Positions 5,761-12,679 of a stretch of DNA of 14,786 nucleotides are shown piece by piece (position 1 is the first letter of the stretch; each line of letters opens with the position of its first letter). The notes under the pieces were generated by a model. That model was not told the DNA's origin. It ran no database searches and saw only the letters and a program-made list of their open reading frames with translations. Made by a program: the position numbers and the translations under genes. The stretch comes from DALYDP01 sp964348685 (GTDB lineage: Bacteria > Patescibacteriota > Gracilibacteria > Peribacterales > Peribacteraceae): the NCBI GenBank assembly GCA_964348685.1, contig CAYGDM010000023.1, forward strand, positions 1-14,786. The letters are read 5' to 3'.

Positions 5761-6573
5761 ATGCGTACGAAACTTCTTTCAGCCGCAGCAGGCGCTGCAC
5801 TTCTCCTTAGCTCCACGTCCGCGCTTGCGGCCGCACCGCGCGCCGACCTGCAGGTGCAGCTCATCGCTCCTTCGAGCGTGCAGATTTCCACGGCCACGAC
5901 CTACACCGCGACGGTGAAGAACCTCGGCCCGTCGACGACGAACGCGACGCTGGTCATCGAGTTCCCCCTCACGAACACGAGCCCGACGGTCGCGATCCTC
6001 GGCACCGTGACGGAATCCGAATCGGCCTGTTCGATCGCCTCCAACAAGATCACGTGCGCCCTTGGCTCTCTCAGGAAGAACAAATCCGTCAGCGTGAGCT
6101 ACTCGTACACGGCACCGGTATCGACGAAGACGCTGCAGATGAACGCGATCGTGTCGTCGTCCGTGACGGATACGATCACCGGCAACAACACCGCGACGGT
6201 CGTGCCGAACCTGACGTACCCCGCCCGCAGCATCACGTCCGCAGCGGTCGTGAACTCGCACTGCACGGGCACGAACCTCACGTCGTACTTCGAGTGCCTG
6301 CTCTTCCCGAGCTCCATCGCAACGCACGACACCACGCTGAACGCTGACTTTACGATCGGCTTCACGGAACCCGGCTACACGGGCACGTGGTCGCAGAACG
6401 CAGCCAAAACGACGCTGTTCTTCGAGTACTTCGAAGCCTCCGGCAGCGGCAGCACGAAGATCGCCGAATTCAACGGCCACGCGATCAACGGCCTCAACTG
6501 CTTCGACGGTCTCACGACCTTCTTCCCGCAGCCGAGCGCGTACGTCAGCCCGTACCGCGTCTGCATTCAGTAA
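5761..6573 (+). CDS. Secreted DUF11-domain protein
   Basis: This 270-aa protein starts MRTKLLSAAAGAALLLSSTSALAAAP, a clear signal peptide with predicted cleavage after ALA (residue 23). Residues 28 to about 150 form a DUF11/CARDB-like beta-sandwich: ADLQVQLIAPSSVQISTATT, YTATVKNLGPS, a Cys-flanked SACSIASNKITCALGSL, and GNNTATVV. The remaining region holds four cysteines (HCTG, ECLL, NCFD, VCIQ) that probably form disulfides. It is likely exported or surface-bound; no sorting motif is seen. An in-frame TTG at 5692 would add a non-signal leader, so the ATG at 5761 is chosen. The leader is pyrimidine-rich without a Shine-Dalgarno. TTGACA at 5702-5707 could be its -35, but no well-spaced -10 follows; TATATA sits at 5717. 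A second secreted DUF11 protein lies at 7963. Confidence 0.88.
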   Translation: MRTKLLSAAAGAALLLSSTSALAAAPRADLQVQLIAPSSVQISTATTYTATVKNLGPSTTNATLVIEFPLTNTSPTVAILGTVTESESACSIASNKITCALGSLRKNKSVSVSYSYTAPVSTKTLQMNAIVSSSVTDTITGNNTATVVPNLTYPARSITSAAVVNSHCTGTNLTSYFECLLFPSSIATHDTTLNADFTIGFTEPGYTGTWSQNAAKTTLFFEYFEASGSGSTKIAEFNGHAINGLNCFDGLTTFFPQPSAYVSPYRVCIQ

Positions 6574-6593
6574 TTCTTCTGTCACAACGAAAG

Positions 6594-6619
6594 AAGCCCT
6601 GCATCGTGCGGGGCTTTTT
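6594..6619. terminator. Bidirectional-looking intrinsic terminator
   Basis: AAGCCCTGCA (6594-6603) pairs with TGCGGGGCTT (6607-6616), with one T-G pair and loop TCG, ending in TTTTT on the plus strand. On the minus strand the same stem runs into TTCTTTC, so it can also end the convergent gene that stops at 6624. Confidence 0.85.
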
Positions 6620-6623
6620 ACCA

Positions 6624-7298
6624 TCATGCGCTCCTCACCGTGAGGAAATACCTTTTGTAATCGAGCGTGTGTCGAAACCCGCGCGCTTCGACAAGCGAGC
6701 GCGCCGCTTTCACGACGTTCGGGTGGCTCTGCGGACCGTTCATGCGGATCTCGCCGCCGGGACGCAACCGCGCGAGGGCGCTGCACAGGACCTCGGAGAG
6801 CAATCTCGTTTCCAGCGCATCCGTCGCGAACGGCGTATCGCCGTGCGGACCGACCTGTTTCAACCGATCGGCCAACGCGATGCACAAACTTTCCGGGAAG
6901 ATGATCCGGTCGAACATGCCGATGTCCGGCCACGATCCGAGCATGTCGAATTGAACGCGCTCGAACGGACGATCCGTTTCTGCATCAACCGGAAGAACAT
7001 CTGCCGCGACAATGTTCTCCGCGGGAACGCCGAGTGCGACAAGCGTGCGCTCCAGGGAGGCGGGATGTGCGCCGACGCTGAGCAGCCGCGTCCCCTGTCT
7101 CGATAGCAATGTCACATCGGCATCGGTCACGAGCCCCGTCGACGCGTGATGGCTGGGGCGATAGAGCCACGAGTACCCGTCGCTTTTCATATGCACGGAA
7201 TCATTCGAATCGCACGCATCGGGGAACAGCCGCTCCTCGAGTTCACGCACGCGCGCGACGAACACGGCGTCGATAGAGGAATCCTGCATGCGTCTCAT
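6624..7298 (-). CDS. Putative class I SAM-dependent methyltransferase-like protein
   Basis: This 224-aa protein begins MRRMQDSSIDAVFVARVREL. The fold is suggested by alternating strand/helix blocks: RLLSVGAHPASLERTLVALG (71-90, position of the SAM glycine loop), IVAADVLP (acidic D100 at the end of strand 2), MFDRIIFPESL (128-138, strand 4), LARLRPGGEIRMNGP (175-189, the typical strand 5 turn L-x-P-G-G), and a terminal GFRHTLDYKRYFLTV strand pair. The glycine loop is SVGAHP rather than G-x-G-x-G, so SAM binding may be altered or lost. The substrate is unknown. The longer frame upstream overlaps another gene and lacks fold character. The ATG at 7298 follows TATCAT by 6 bases. Palindrome site C lies just upstream of that promoter. 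Confidence 0.65.
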   Translation of the reverse strand: MRRMQDSSIDAVFVARVRELEERLFPDACDSNDSVHMKSDGYSWLYRPSHHASTGLVTDADVTLLSRQGTRLLSVGAHPASLERTLVALGVPAENIVAADVLPVDAETDRPFERVQFDMLGSWPDIGMFDRIIFPESLCIALADRLKQVGPHGDTPFATDALETRLLSEVLCSALARLRPGGEIRMNGPQSHPNVVKAARSLVEARGFRHTLDYKRYFLTVRSA

Positions 7299-7304
7299 GA
7301 GCGC

Positions 7305-7310
7305 ATGATA
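7305..7310 (-). promoter_or_regulatory. -10 box of the methyltransferase-like gene (leaderless)
   Basis: On the minus strand TATCAT, then GCGCTC, then the ATG. The 6-base gap equals that of the Nudix, TspO and alaS genes. Palindrome site C occupies the spacer/-35 region immediately upstream. Confidence 0.5.
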
Positions 7311-7331
7311 GTGAATACATTTTTTGTACAA
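7311..7331. repeat. 21-bp imperfect palindrome, site C
   Basis: 17 of 21 positions match site B (shared TGAATACATT half, degenerate right half TTGTACAA). It lies between the stop of the 7337 gene and the -10 box of the methyltransferase-like gene. Confidence 0.4.
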
Positions 7332-7336
7332 ACTTT

Positions 7337-7834
7337 TTACGGATACGTCAGCGTCGTCGATCCTTCGTGCGACAGCCCCCCGCCCCGGCCGTTGAACGAC
7401 ACGGGCACCGTTTTTGCACTCTTGTTCACCGAACCAGTGAACTCTGCGCTCGCGGGGATGCTCACGAAGAACGGAGCACACACGCCCGACATGTTTCCCG
7501 TAATCGCGCCGCCGGCATAGCTTCCTTTGATCGGCCCTTCGCACGTTCCCGATACCGTTCCGTTCACCGCGCCGCCGTTGAGAGGAACGCTCAGCGTGAT
7601 CGTCACCGCGTAGCCTTTGTATTCGTACGCGCCGACGGCCGTCACCGTTCCCTCTGCGGGCTCCGCTTCTTCGTCTTCGCTCATCATTTCATCGAGCAAA
7701 CACGAAATAAAATTCTCGTCATTGTCACATTCAGAGTAATAGAATCCGACTCCTTCGTTCGCACCGAAGAACACTGCGAAGAGAATGAGGACGATGATCG
7801 CCGCGACCGGCGCGCAACCGAGCTTGTTTGCCAT
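7337..7834 (-). CDS. Hypothetical single-pass membrane protein with Gly-rich beta domain
   Basis: The family is not recognised. The 165 residues comprise a short N-terminus, one transmembrane helix (about 8-24, APVAAIIVLILFAVFFG), a short Cys-containing segment (FYYSECDNDENFISC), a very acidic linker (MSEDEEAEPAEG, 51-62), and a repetitive Gly/Thr/Val region (61-165) of predicted beta strands such as GGAVNGTVSGTCEG, GSYAGGAITGNMSGVC and PVSFNGRGGG. That layout suggests an anchored protein with its C-terminal beta domain outside the cell. The ATG at 7834 places the helix directly at the N-terminus; the alternative at 7882 adds 16 unlikely residues. Only a weak -10 (GAATAT at 7841-7846) is seen 6 bases before the start. 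Confidence 0.7.
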   Translation of the reverse strand: MANKLGCAPVAAIIVLILFAVFFGANEGVGFYYSECDNDENFISCLLDEMMSEDEEAEPAEGTVTAVGAYEYKGYAVTITLSVPLNGGAVNGTVSGTCEGPIKGSYAGGAITGNMSGVCAPFFVSIPASAEFTGSVNKSAKTVPVSFNGRGGGLSHEGSTTLTYP

Positions 7835-7903
7835 ATGGGCATATTCAACGCGAGAAGCGGCGGGAATGCAATTGAGAGACATATATAGCGTTCCATGCCC
7901 TTA

Positions 7904-7932
7904 TTGCATAAATAATATTTATATGTTATAAT
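7904..7932 (+). promoter_or_regulatory. Promoter of the secreted repeat protein gene
   Basis: TGT-TATAAT (hexamer 7927-7932) is a consensus, extended -10. TTGCAT (7904-7909) lies 17 bases upstream as a weak -35. The start codon is 30 bases downstream, after an AT/CA-rich leader without a Shine-Dalgarno. Confidence 0.55.
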
Positions 7933-7962
7933 TATATTAACTTTTTTCACATATACACACAC

Positions 7963-8697
7963 ATGAAGAACCATACGATTCCTGTATTGGTCGCCGCAGT
8001 TGCGATTCCCTTAGCGATACTCGCCGGGCCTTTCGTATCGAAAGCCCAATTCCTTCCGTGGCAACCGGCTCCCGCTCGATTCGAATACTTCTGTAATGGA
8101 ACGTGGCAAAACACACCCTGCTCTTCCATCTCCTCATCCCGCACTTCTTCGACGAGCTCGTCTCGCTCTTCCACGTCTTCGAGTCGGCCATACGAGTACT
8201 TCTGCAACGGAACGTGGCAAAGCACACCCTGTTCTTCTTCCCTCTCCTCATCTTCTTTGACCGGTTCTGGCTCCTGCCCCGTACCCGTCACCCTCTTTTC
8301 CGACCTGTCGGTCATTCTTGATACGGACCAGGCCACGGTAGGAGCAGCGCAAACCGTCACCTATTCCGTAAAAGTGCGCAACGGCGGTACGAACGATGTC
8401 GACGGCGCGACGGTCTTCCTCCTGCGCAACGACATGACCTACATGCAGTCGTCCGCCTTCTGCTTCGTGCAAGCAACCGACCCGACGTATGTTCGCTGCA
8501 CGGTTCCTCCCGTGCTTGCCGGTCAAGCGGCAACCTTTACTGTGACACTCCAAACAGCGCCTGATTTCACCTGCATCGACAGCACCGGCGGCCGCTCCGT
8601 CTTCGCGTTCGTCCGTGCTCGAGCCGGCGGCAATGAGGACCTCTACCCGCAGAACAACACGAGCAACATCGTGAATACGATGCCGAGGTGCCTGTAA
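7963..8697 (+). CDS. Secreted protein with duplicated Cys motif, Ser-rich linkers and DUF11-like domain
   Basis: This 244-aa protein starts with a signal peptide (residues 1-28, cleavage expected after SKA). Two copies of EYFCNGTWQ[N/S]TPCSS follow at residues 41-55 and 78-92, each with two cysteines that may form a small disulfide loop. Ser/Thr/Arg-rich linkers (54-76 and 91-103) separate them. Residues about 113-205 form a DUF11-like beta-sandwich (DLSVILDTDQATVGAAQTVT, YSVKVRNGG), as in the protein at 5761, and the tail is NNTSNIVNTMPRCL. It is probably exported, with the Ser-rich region as a flexible stalk, so a surface binding or structural role is plausible but unproven. It is followed by a strong terminator. 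Confidence 0.86.
   Translation: MKNHTIPVLVAAVAIPLAILAGPFVSKAQFLPWQPAPARFEYFCNGTWQNTPCSSISSSRTSSTSSSRSSTSSSRPYEYFCNGTWQSTPCSSSLSSSSLTGSGSCPVPVTLFSDLSVILDTDQATVGAAQTVTYSVKVRNGGTNDVDGATVFLLRNDMTYMQSSAFCFVQATDPTYVRCTVPPVLAGQAATFTVTLQTAPDFTCIDSTGGRSVFAFVRARAGGNEDLYPQNNTSNIVNTMPRCL
8082..8126 (+). repeat. In-frame 45-bp repeat unit 1 (EYFCNGTWQNTPCSS)
   Basis: 40 of 45 bases are identical to 8193-8237, at an offset of 111 bases (37 codons). The differences are nearly all synonymous. Confidence 0.85.
8193..8237 (+). repeat. In-frame 45-bp repeat unit 2 (EYFCNGTWQSTPCSS)
   Basis: Second copy of the unit at 8082-8126. Its protein-level conservation, with only N to S changed, indicates selection on the Cys motif. 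Confidence 0.85.
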
Positions 8698-8712
8698 TGT
8701 TTCGATCGATAC

Positions 8713-8746
8713 ACCCCGCTCTCTTCCTTGAAGGAGCGGGGTTTTT
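8713..8746 (+). terminator. Intrinsic terminator of the secreted repeat protein gene
   Basis: ACCCCGCT (8713-8720) pairs with AGCGGGGT (8735-8742). The large loop can form an inner CCT/AGG stem. TTTTT follows. Confidence 0.85.
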
Positions 8747-8778
8747 GCTGAAAAGTCCTAAAGGAAGCGGCGGGGGTT

Positions 8779-8787
8779 TGCTATGTT
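8779..8787 (+). promoter_or_regulatory. Extended -10 promoter of the DUF1801 gene
   Basis: TGC-TATGTT lies 8 bases before the ATG at 8796, giving a leader of 0-2 bases. No Shine-Dalgarno is present. Confidence 0.55.
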
Positions 8788-8795
8788 AAGCGGCG

Positions 8796-9134
8796 ATGAA
8801 ATCCTACGCATCGTACGACGAATGGAAGGCCGATCAGTCCGCTCGGAACCGGAAGCTAATAGACAGACTGGAATCGCTCCTCGCGCGCATTGCGCCGGAG
8901 CTTTTCACGATCGTGAAATGGGGGCAGGGATGTTGGACGTTGAAAAATACACCGATCACGTACGTGCACGCGGAGCCGGACCACGTGCAGCTCGGATTCT
9001 ACGCCGGGTCGACTATGAAGGATCCGTCGAAACTGCTCTCCGGGAAAGGAAAGTACGTGCGCTTCGTGCGGATCCACGATGAAAAAGACATCGACGAAGA
9101 TGCGCTGGAGAAGCTCGTGAAACAAGTACTGTGA
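8796..9134 (+). CDS. DUF1801 (YdhG-like) protein
   Basis: This 112-aa soluble protein matches the DUF1801 pattern: an N-terminal helix (RKLIDRLESLLARIAPELF), then IVKWGQGCWTLKNTPITYVH (39-58), HVQLGFYAGSTMKDPSKLL (63-81) and GKGKYVRFVRI (83-93), ending in a helix (DALEKLVKQVL). The family adopts a frataxin-like alpha/beta fold. Its biochemical role is unestablished, although some members have been tied to iron or DNA-linked stress functions. A different-frame ORF begins at 8783, but the family match fixes this frame. A 117-base gap to the next gene holds that gene's promoter and no other feature I can support. Confidence 0.88.
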   Translation: MKSYASYDEWKADQSARNRKLIDRLESLLARIAPELFTIVKWGQGCWTLKNTPITYVHAEPDHVQLGFYAGSTMKDPSKLLSGKGKYVRFVRIHDEKDIDEDALEKLVKQVL

Positions 9135-9235
9135 ATCGAAGTGATGGAGAGGCCGGGAAAAGCTGGAACCAGATTCAGAACGAGCTTCTCGTCGGATTTA
9201 CGCTGCTCCTAGAGATGGAAAAAGCCGCTTAAAAC

Positions 9236-9244
9236 TGCTATAAT
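9236..9244 (+). promoter_or_regulatory. Consensus extended -10 promoter of the arginase-family gene
   Basis: TGC-TATAAT ends 7 bases before the ATG at 9252. The earlier in-frame ATG at 9243 overlaps the -10 hexamer, so it cannot be transcribed from this promoter. Confidence 0.65.
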
Positions 9245-9251
9245 GAATCGA

Positions 9252-10682
9252 ATGCTCAAGGTCATCAATCATGAAGGCAATCGGTATCTCCGAAACCAGG
9301 AGATCGGCATCGTCGTGAACAACATGGACGACGAAGGGAGCGCTGCCGCGGGCATCAACTGCCGCGATGCGGCATACCACATCGGACTGAGCATCCACGA
9401 TTTGTTCCGTGGAACGGGAGCGAAACTGACCGATGACGCGAACATCGACTACGTGCCATGGGACGAGAACTTGAGTGATCCCAAAGCGAAGAAATTGGAA
9501 TCGATCGTTACTTCGGCCTCCGCCGGCGCCGACGCAGTCCAAGATATCCTCCACAACGGGAAGAAAGCCCTCTCCATCGGAGGCAACCACACACGCGGTT
9601 TCGACGTGATCGGAGCTTTGCGGTATTGCCACGAGCAAGGCATTGAGATGGGGCTTATCTGGGTCGACGCGCACGCGGATTTAAACACTCCAGAAACGAC
9701 GCCGTCGGGCAACATCCACGGCATGGTCGCGGCAACCCTCACGGGCCGCGGCCCCAAGGAATTACTGGCGCTCTTAAAAGAAGCTCCGTTCCTCAAGCCC
9801 GAGAACATCATGTACGTCGGACTGAACGACGTCGATGATCAAGAAGGCGCACCATCGACCGAGCGACAATATCTGGAAGAACTCAAGGCTCTCGGCATGA
9901 CCGTGTGCGAAATGCCGGACGTGAAGAACAAAGACGATCCAGAGAAAATGCCGCAAAAGGTGTTGGACAAAGTGGCTGCATTCAGCGACCGCTTAAGGGA
10001 GAAGGGTGGGAAGCTGTGGGTCGAGCTGGACGCGGACGTGTTCGACGTGCAGGACATGAAGGCCGCGGTAATGGACAACACACTCGGCGGCATGCGAGCG
10101 AAACAAGGCTACGAACTCTTCGAACTCATTGGCAAAAAGAACGACATCCTCGGCATGGGCATTTCGGAACTGGCGCCGGACAAGGATCCCGAAAAAGAGG
10201 GAGCGAAAATCATGGCCCACTGCGTGGCGAAGGCGTTCGGCATCGCGAATCCTGTTTATGAAGAATTGAAAAAGCGCCATCCGGATCGCGTGAACATCTA
10301 CACGCTCGACCCGACGAAGGAACAATATTCCGTCGGCTTCAGGCGCTTCTACAAGGAACCGGGCTGCGAATACGTCACCAGCGGCAACCAGGACTGCTAC
10401 GTCGTGAAAGACGGTGCGGTGATCGAAATCAAACGCTTTGGCGGTCCCAGCGAAGAGCCGCAAGACATCGCCCCGGGCATGCGCGTCAAAGCTCGGGGAA
10501 CGGGCATCCGCTACCTCGGGTACGACGTAGGCACGATCGAGCGAATTATCCTTCCGAATACCGAAAGAGAAACCGATCACGTCTTGGTCGTTCGCACAAA
10601 CAGCGGACTTGTGAGGAACATGAAAATCGGCGAAGTGCTCATCCTGAATGGCGGAGACATCGATACAATCGCGCAGGCGTGA
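9252..10682 (+). CDS. Arginase/agmatinase (ureohydrolase) family enzyme with C-terminal extension
   Basis: This 476-aa protein carries all six manganese ligands of ureohydrolases: H113 in GGNH (usually GGDH), D139, H141 and D143 in DAHAD, and D260 and D262 in ELDADVFD. SGNIHG (152-157) and E306 in GISELAP complete the arginase-like active site, and LNTPETTPSGNIHG follows the arginase rather than the agmatinase pattern. It would hydrolyse a guanidino compound to urea plus an amine; the substrate is not certain. At about 335 residues the family would normally end. Here a further 130 residues follow, including GCEYVTSGNQDCYVV (371-385) and a beta-rich segment at 409-467 (GMRVKARGTGIRYLGYDVG, HVLVVRTNSGLVR, IGEVLIL) reminiscent of a PRC-barrel. 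The fusion is unusual. It converges on tmRNA. Confidence 0.88.
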   Translation: MLKVINHEGNRYLRNQEIGIVVNNMDDEGSAAAGINCRDAAYHIGLSIHDLFRGTGAKLTDDANIDYVPWDENLSDPKAKKLESIVTSASAGADAVQDILHNGKKALSIGGNHTRGFDVIGALRYCHEQGIEMGLIWVDAHADLNTPETTPSGNIHGMVAATLTGRGPKELLALLKEAPFLKPENIMYVGLNDVDDQEGAPSTERQYLEELKALGMTVCEMPDVKNKDDPEKMPQKVLDKVAAFSDRLREKGGKLWVELDADVFDVQDMKAAVMDNTLGGMRAKQGYELFELIGKKNDILGMGISELAPDKDPEKEGAKIMAHCVAKAFGIANPVYEELKKRHPDRVNIYTLDPTKEQYSVGFRRFYKEPGCEYVTSGNQDCYVVKDGAVIEIKRFGGPSEEPQDIAPGMRVKARGTGIRYLGYDVGTIERIILPNTERETDHVLVVRTNSGLVRNMKIGEVLILNGGDIDTIAQA

Positions 10683-10712
10683 TACGCCTTCGTCGAATGT
10701 AAAAAATTATTC

Positions 10713-11123
10713 TGGTGGAGATGCCGGGAATTGAACCCGGGTCCAACGTGCGAACATAGAGCCCGTACGATCATGGATCTTCTGTGACCGTTCGCGCTAA
10801 GGAAGAAGCAAAAATACGCGACGGGGATGATGCTCAAGTTTAGGCCGTAGAGCATCTGCTACGGTTTTTTCCTGCTAGTGACGCCTCATCCGCTCAGCAG
10901 GAGTCGGCGGGGAGACGTAATCCGTTTTACGGGATTATTTAGGCGAACACAGGGGTGAACGTCAGAGCAGCCTTCGCTTGCGCGAAGCGTCCAACGCTAC
11001 CAAGGCGGGCGCCAGCAGTTGTTTTGGCAACTAATGTGTGCAGCAGTGGGTGAAGGGAACCGTTGCCATCCCTGATCGAGGCGTCGTACATCCGGAATCA
11101 CGCTGTCGAGGCCTGTCATCCCC
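10713..11123 (-). ncRNA. ssrA: tmRNA (transfer-messenger RNA)
   Basis: On the minus strand the RNA starts GGGGATGACAGGCCTCGAC and ends CCGGGTTCAATTCCCGG-CATCTCC-ACCA. Its first seven bases GGGGATG pair with CATCTCC (one G-U), forming the acceptor stem with an encoded CCA. The T-arm is a perfect 5-bp stem with a TTCAATT loop. A TTAGTT-GCC-AAA context marks the resume codon at 11028-11026. The reading frame then runs 29 codons to TAA (10939-10941), with a second in-frame TAA four codons later. Downstream of it are pseudoknot-like hairpins, e.g. CCGTAG/CTACGG. T6 at 10706-10701 follows the 3' end and probably ends transcription. It rescues stalled ribosomes and tags the nascent chain for proteolysis. 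Confidence 0.96.
10939..11028 (-). other. tmRNA tag-peptide reading frame (29 codons plus stop)
   Basis: The inferred tag begins AKTTAGARLG and ends LTFTPVFA. Resume-codon placement follows the TTAGTT-GCC-AAA context, similar to E. coli UUAGUC-GCA-AAC. The tag is long and basic and ends -PVFA rather than the common -ALAA. Confidence 0.7.
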
Positions 11124-11179
11124 AATGGTAAATTCGATGTCTGACGACTATCGCGACGATGTGAGGGATCTGAAACGGC

Positions 11180-11188
11180 AGTATAGCA
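11180..11188 (-). promoter_or_regulatory. Extended -10 promoter of the tmRNA precursor
   Basis: On the minus strand TGC-TATACT lies between the HK2 stop (11225) and the tmRNA 5' end (11123). Start near 11173 would give a precursor with about 50 extra 5' bases, removed by RNase P as is usual for tmRNA. Confidence 0.5.
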
Positions 11189-11224
11189 TCAAAAAGGCCT
11201 TCGGGAGCGAAAAACCCGTCGATT

Positions 11225-12679
11225 TCAGAGCCTCTTCAGCGGATGCCTCGGCACGCGGACCGTCACGGTCGTGCCCTTTCCTTCGCGCGAAGCGATATCG
11301 ATCACGCCGCCCATGAGTTCGACGACGCCCTTCGCGATGTAGAGCCCGAGACCGTTGCCGTCCGGCTTCATGGTGCGGGCGTTGCTGGCGCGGCGGTACT
11401 TCTCGTAGAGGTGCACCATATCCTTTGCGGGAATGCCGCAACCGGTGTCGGCCACGTCGATGCGCAGCCATTTCCCTTCTTCCGTCACGCGGACGTGCAC
11501 GATGCTTTCCTCCGTCGAAAATTCAAGCGCGTTCTCGAAGAGACGCCTGAGGACGATGGTCAGCAAATGCGGATCGAACGTCGCGAGGATCCCCTCTTCG
11601 GCGTCGAGTGCGATGCGACTCGTGCCGTCCTGCGCCGCGGGCGATACGATCGCGATCGCTTCTTCGATGACGCGCGCAGGCGAGAGATCGACCGGCTTGT
11701 TCTCCAATACGCCGAGCTCGACCTTCTCGGCTTCCTGCAGGGTGTCGATGATGCTGCCGAGCCGGCGCACGCCTTCGCGGATGTCGGCGGCGTTCTCAGG
11801 CACGATTTTCACCAGCTCATCGGCGTCGCCCTTCGCATCATCGAGCGTTTCGACCGCCCACTGGATGATCGTGATCGGCTCGCCGAGCTGGTGGAACGTG
11901 AGCTGCAGCAATCCGGAACGCTCCGCATTGATGCGCGCGAGGGTCTGGAGCTGGCGCGACTCGATGAGCAACGCGATGCCGGTGGCCAGCATGACCCCGA
12001 GAGCCACGATCAGGATCGCCGCGAACGGCGAGAGGACGCTACGCGTGAGTGCGCGGAAATCGGCGGCGTCCATGTCGATGCCGAGCACCGCGACGACCTC
12101 GCCCGTGCTGCGGCTGAAAATCGGCGCGTAGCCGGAGAGCAGTTCACCCCATTGATCGATGGTCACTTCTTCGTCGGTCGTAGAACGGACGAACGCCTCG
12201 CCTTGGAGCGCGGGCGTGTCGGTGATGTCGTATTGTTCGCCGGGGAACGACGGCTCTTCGTCGTGGTCGATCTGACCGTTCCCGTCGCGATCCAAAACTT
12301 CCAGAGGCGCGAGGGCGTCGGCATCGACCACGAACTCGAGGAACGCGGGGTCATCGGTGCGGCGAAGAACGTACGCGAACCGGATCTGGGGGATTTCATC
12401 GATGATGTTGCGCAGCATCGAGGAGATCTCGACGTACGCGGGCGCGAGCATGTCGTTCGGCCCGTCGATGGAAGCGAGTTCGTCGCCGTCGATGGAATAC
12501 GCCGCGGACACGGCCGCCGCGCGGAGCGTCTCGCGCAATTGTTCCTCAAGTGCCGATCCGGAACGCACGAAGAGGACCGCGGTGAGTCCTGCGATCGCTG
12601 CGAACAGCGCGAGCGCGCCGATGATCATGGCACCGTGCCTGCGCAGGAAGCGGACGATGAGGACGAAGCGGGGCGTCAT
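11225..12679 (-). CDS. Membrane sensor histidine kinase 2 with EF-hand-bearing outer domain
   Basis: This 484-aa protein has two membrane helices (about 18-38 and 217-239) enclosing a Cache-like extracytoplasmic domain (40-215). Within it, D130-x-D132-x-N134-G135-x-I137-D138-x-x-E141 is a complete EF-hand calcium loop, followed by FPGEQYDITDTP and the Cache-like ending LLSGYAPIFSRSTGEVVAVL. The kinase core has phospho-acceptor H263 in FHQLGEPI, N383 (N box, LFENALEFS), DTGCGI (411-416) and GNGLGLYIAKG (441-451). The acceptor motif lacks both the usual acidic residue after His and the T/N at +4. It starts by ATGA overlap with kinase 1's stop, indicating coupled translation. It is paralogous to kinase 1. 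No response regulator is in the window. Confidence 0.94.
   Translation of the reverse strand: MTPRFVLIVRFLRRHGAMIIGALALFAAIAGLTAVLFVRSGSALEEQLRETLRAAAVSAAYSIDGDELASIDGPNDMLAPAYVEISSMLRNIIDEIPQIRFAYVLRRTDDPAFLEFVVDADALAPLEVLDRDGNGQIDHDEEPSFPGEQYDITDTPALQGEAFVRSTTDEEVTIDQWGELLSGYAPIFSRSTGEVVAVLGIDMDAADFRALTRSVLSPFAAILIVALGVMLATGIALLIESRQLQTLARINAERSGLLQLTFHQLGEPITIIQWAVETLDDAKGDADELVKIVPENAADIREGVRRLGSIIDTLQEAEKVELGVLENKPVDLSPARVIEEAIAIVSPAAQDGTSRIALDAEEGILATFDPHLLTIVLRRLFENALEFSTEESIVHVRVTEEGKWLRIDVADTGCGIPAKDMVHLYEKYRRASNARTMKPDGNGLGLYIAKGVVELMGGVIDIASREGKGTTVTVRVPRHPLKRL

Noticed and set aside
5779..6933. 384-codon minus-strand ORF antisense to the DUF11 gene
   Set aside because: Arg-rich shadow that crosses the strong bidirectional terminator at 6594-6619. 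The plus frame has a signal peptide and a domain match.
8130..8190. Ser-codon-rich tandem repeat or CRISPR-like array
   Set aside because: It encodes a Ser/Thr/Arg linker with irregular units and lacks spacer/repeat structure.
10713..10770. tRNA-like 3' end (T-arm plus CCA)
   Set aside because: There is no adjacent anticodon arm. The matching acceptor strand is about 400 bases away at 11123, so it is the tRNA-like domain of tmRNA.
11189..11224. Terminator after kinase 2
   Set aside because: Only a 4-bp CGGG/CCCG stem with a large loop and an offset T5 run; too weak to call.
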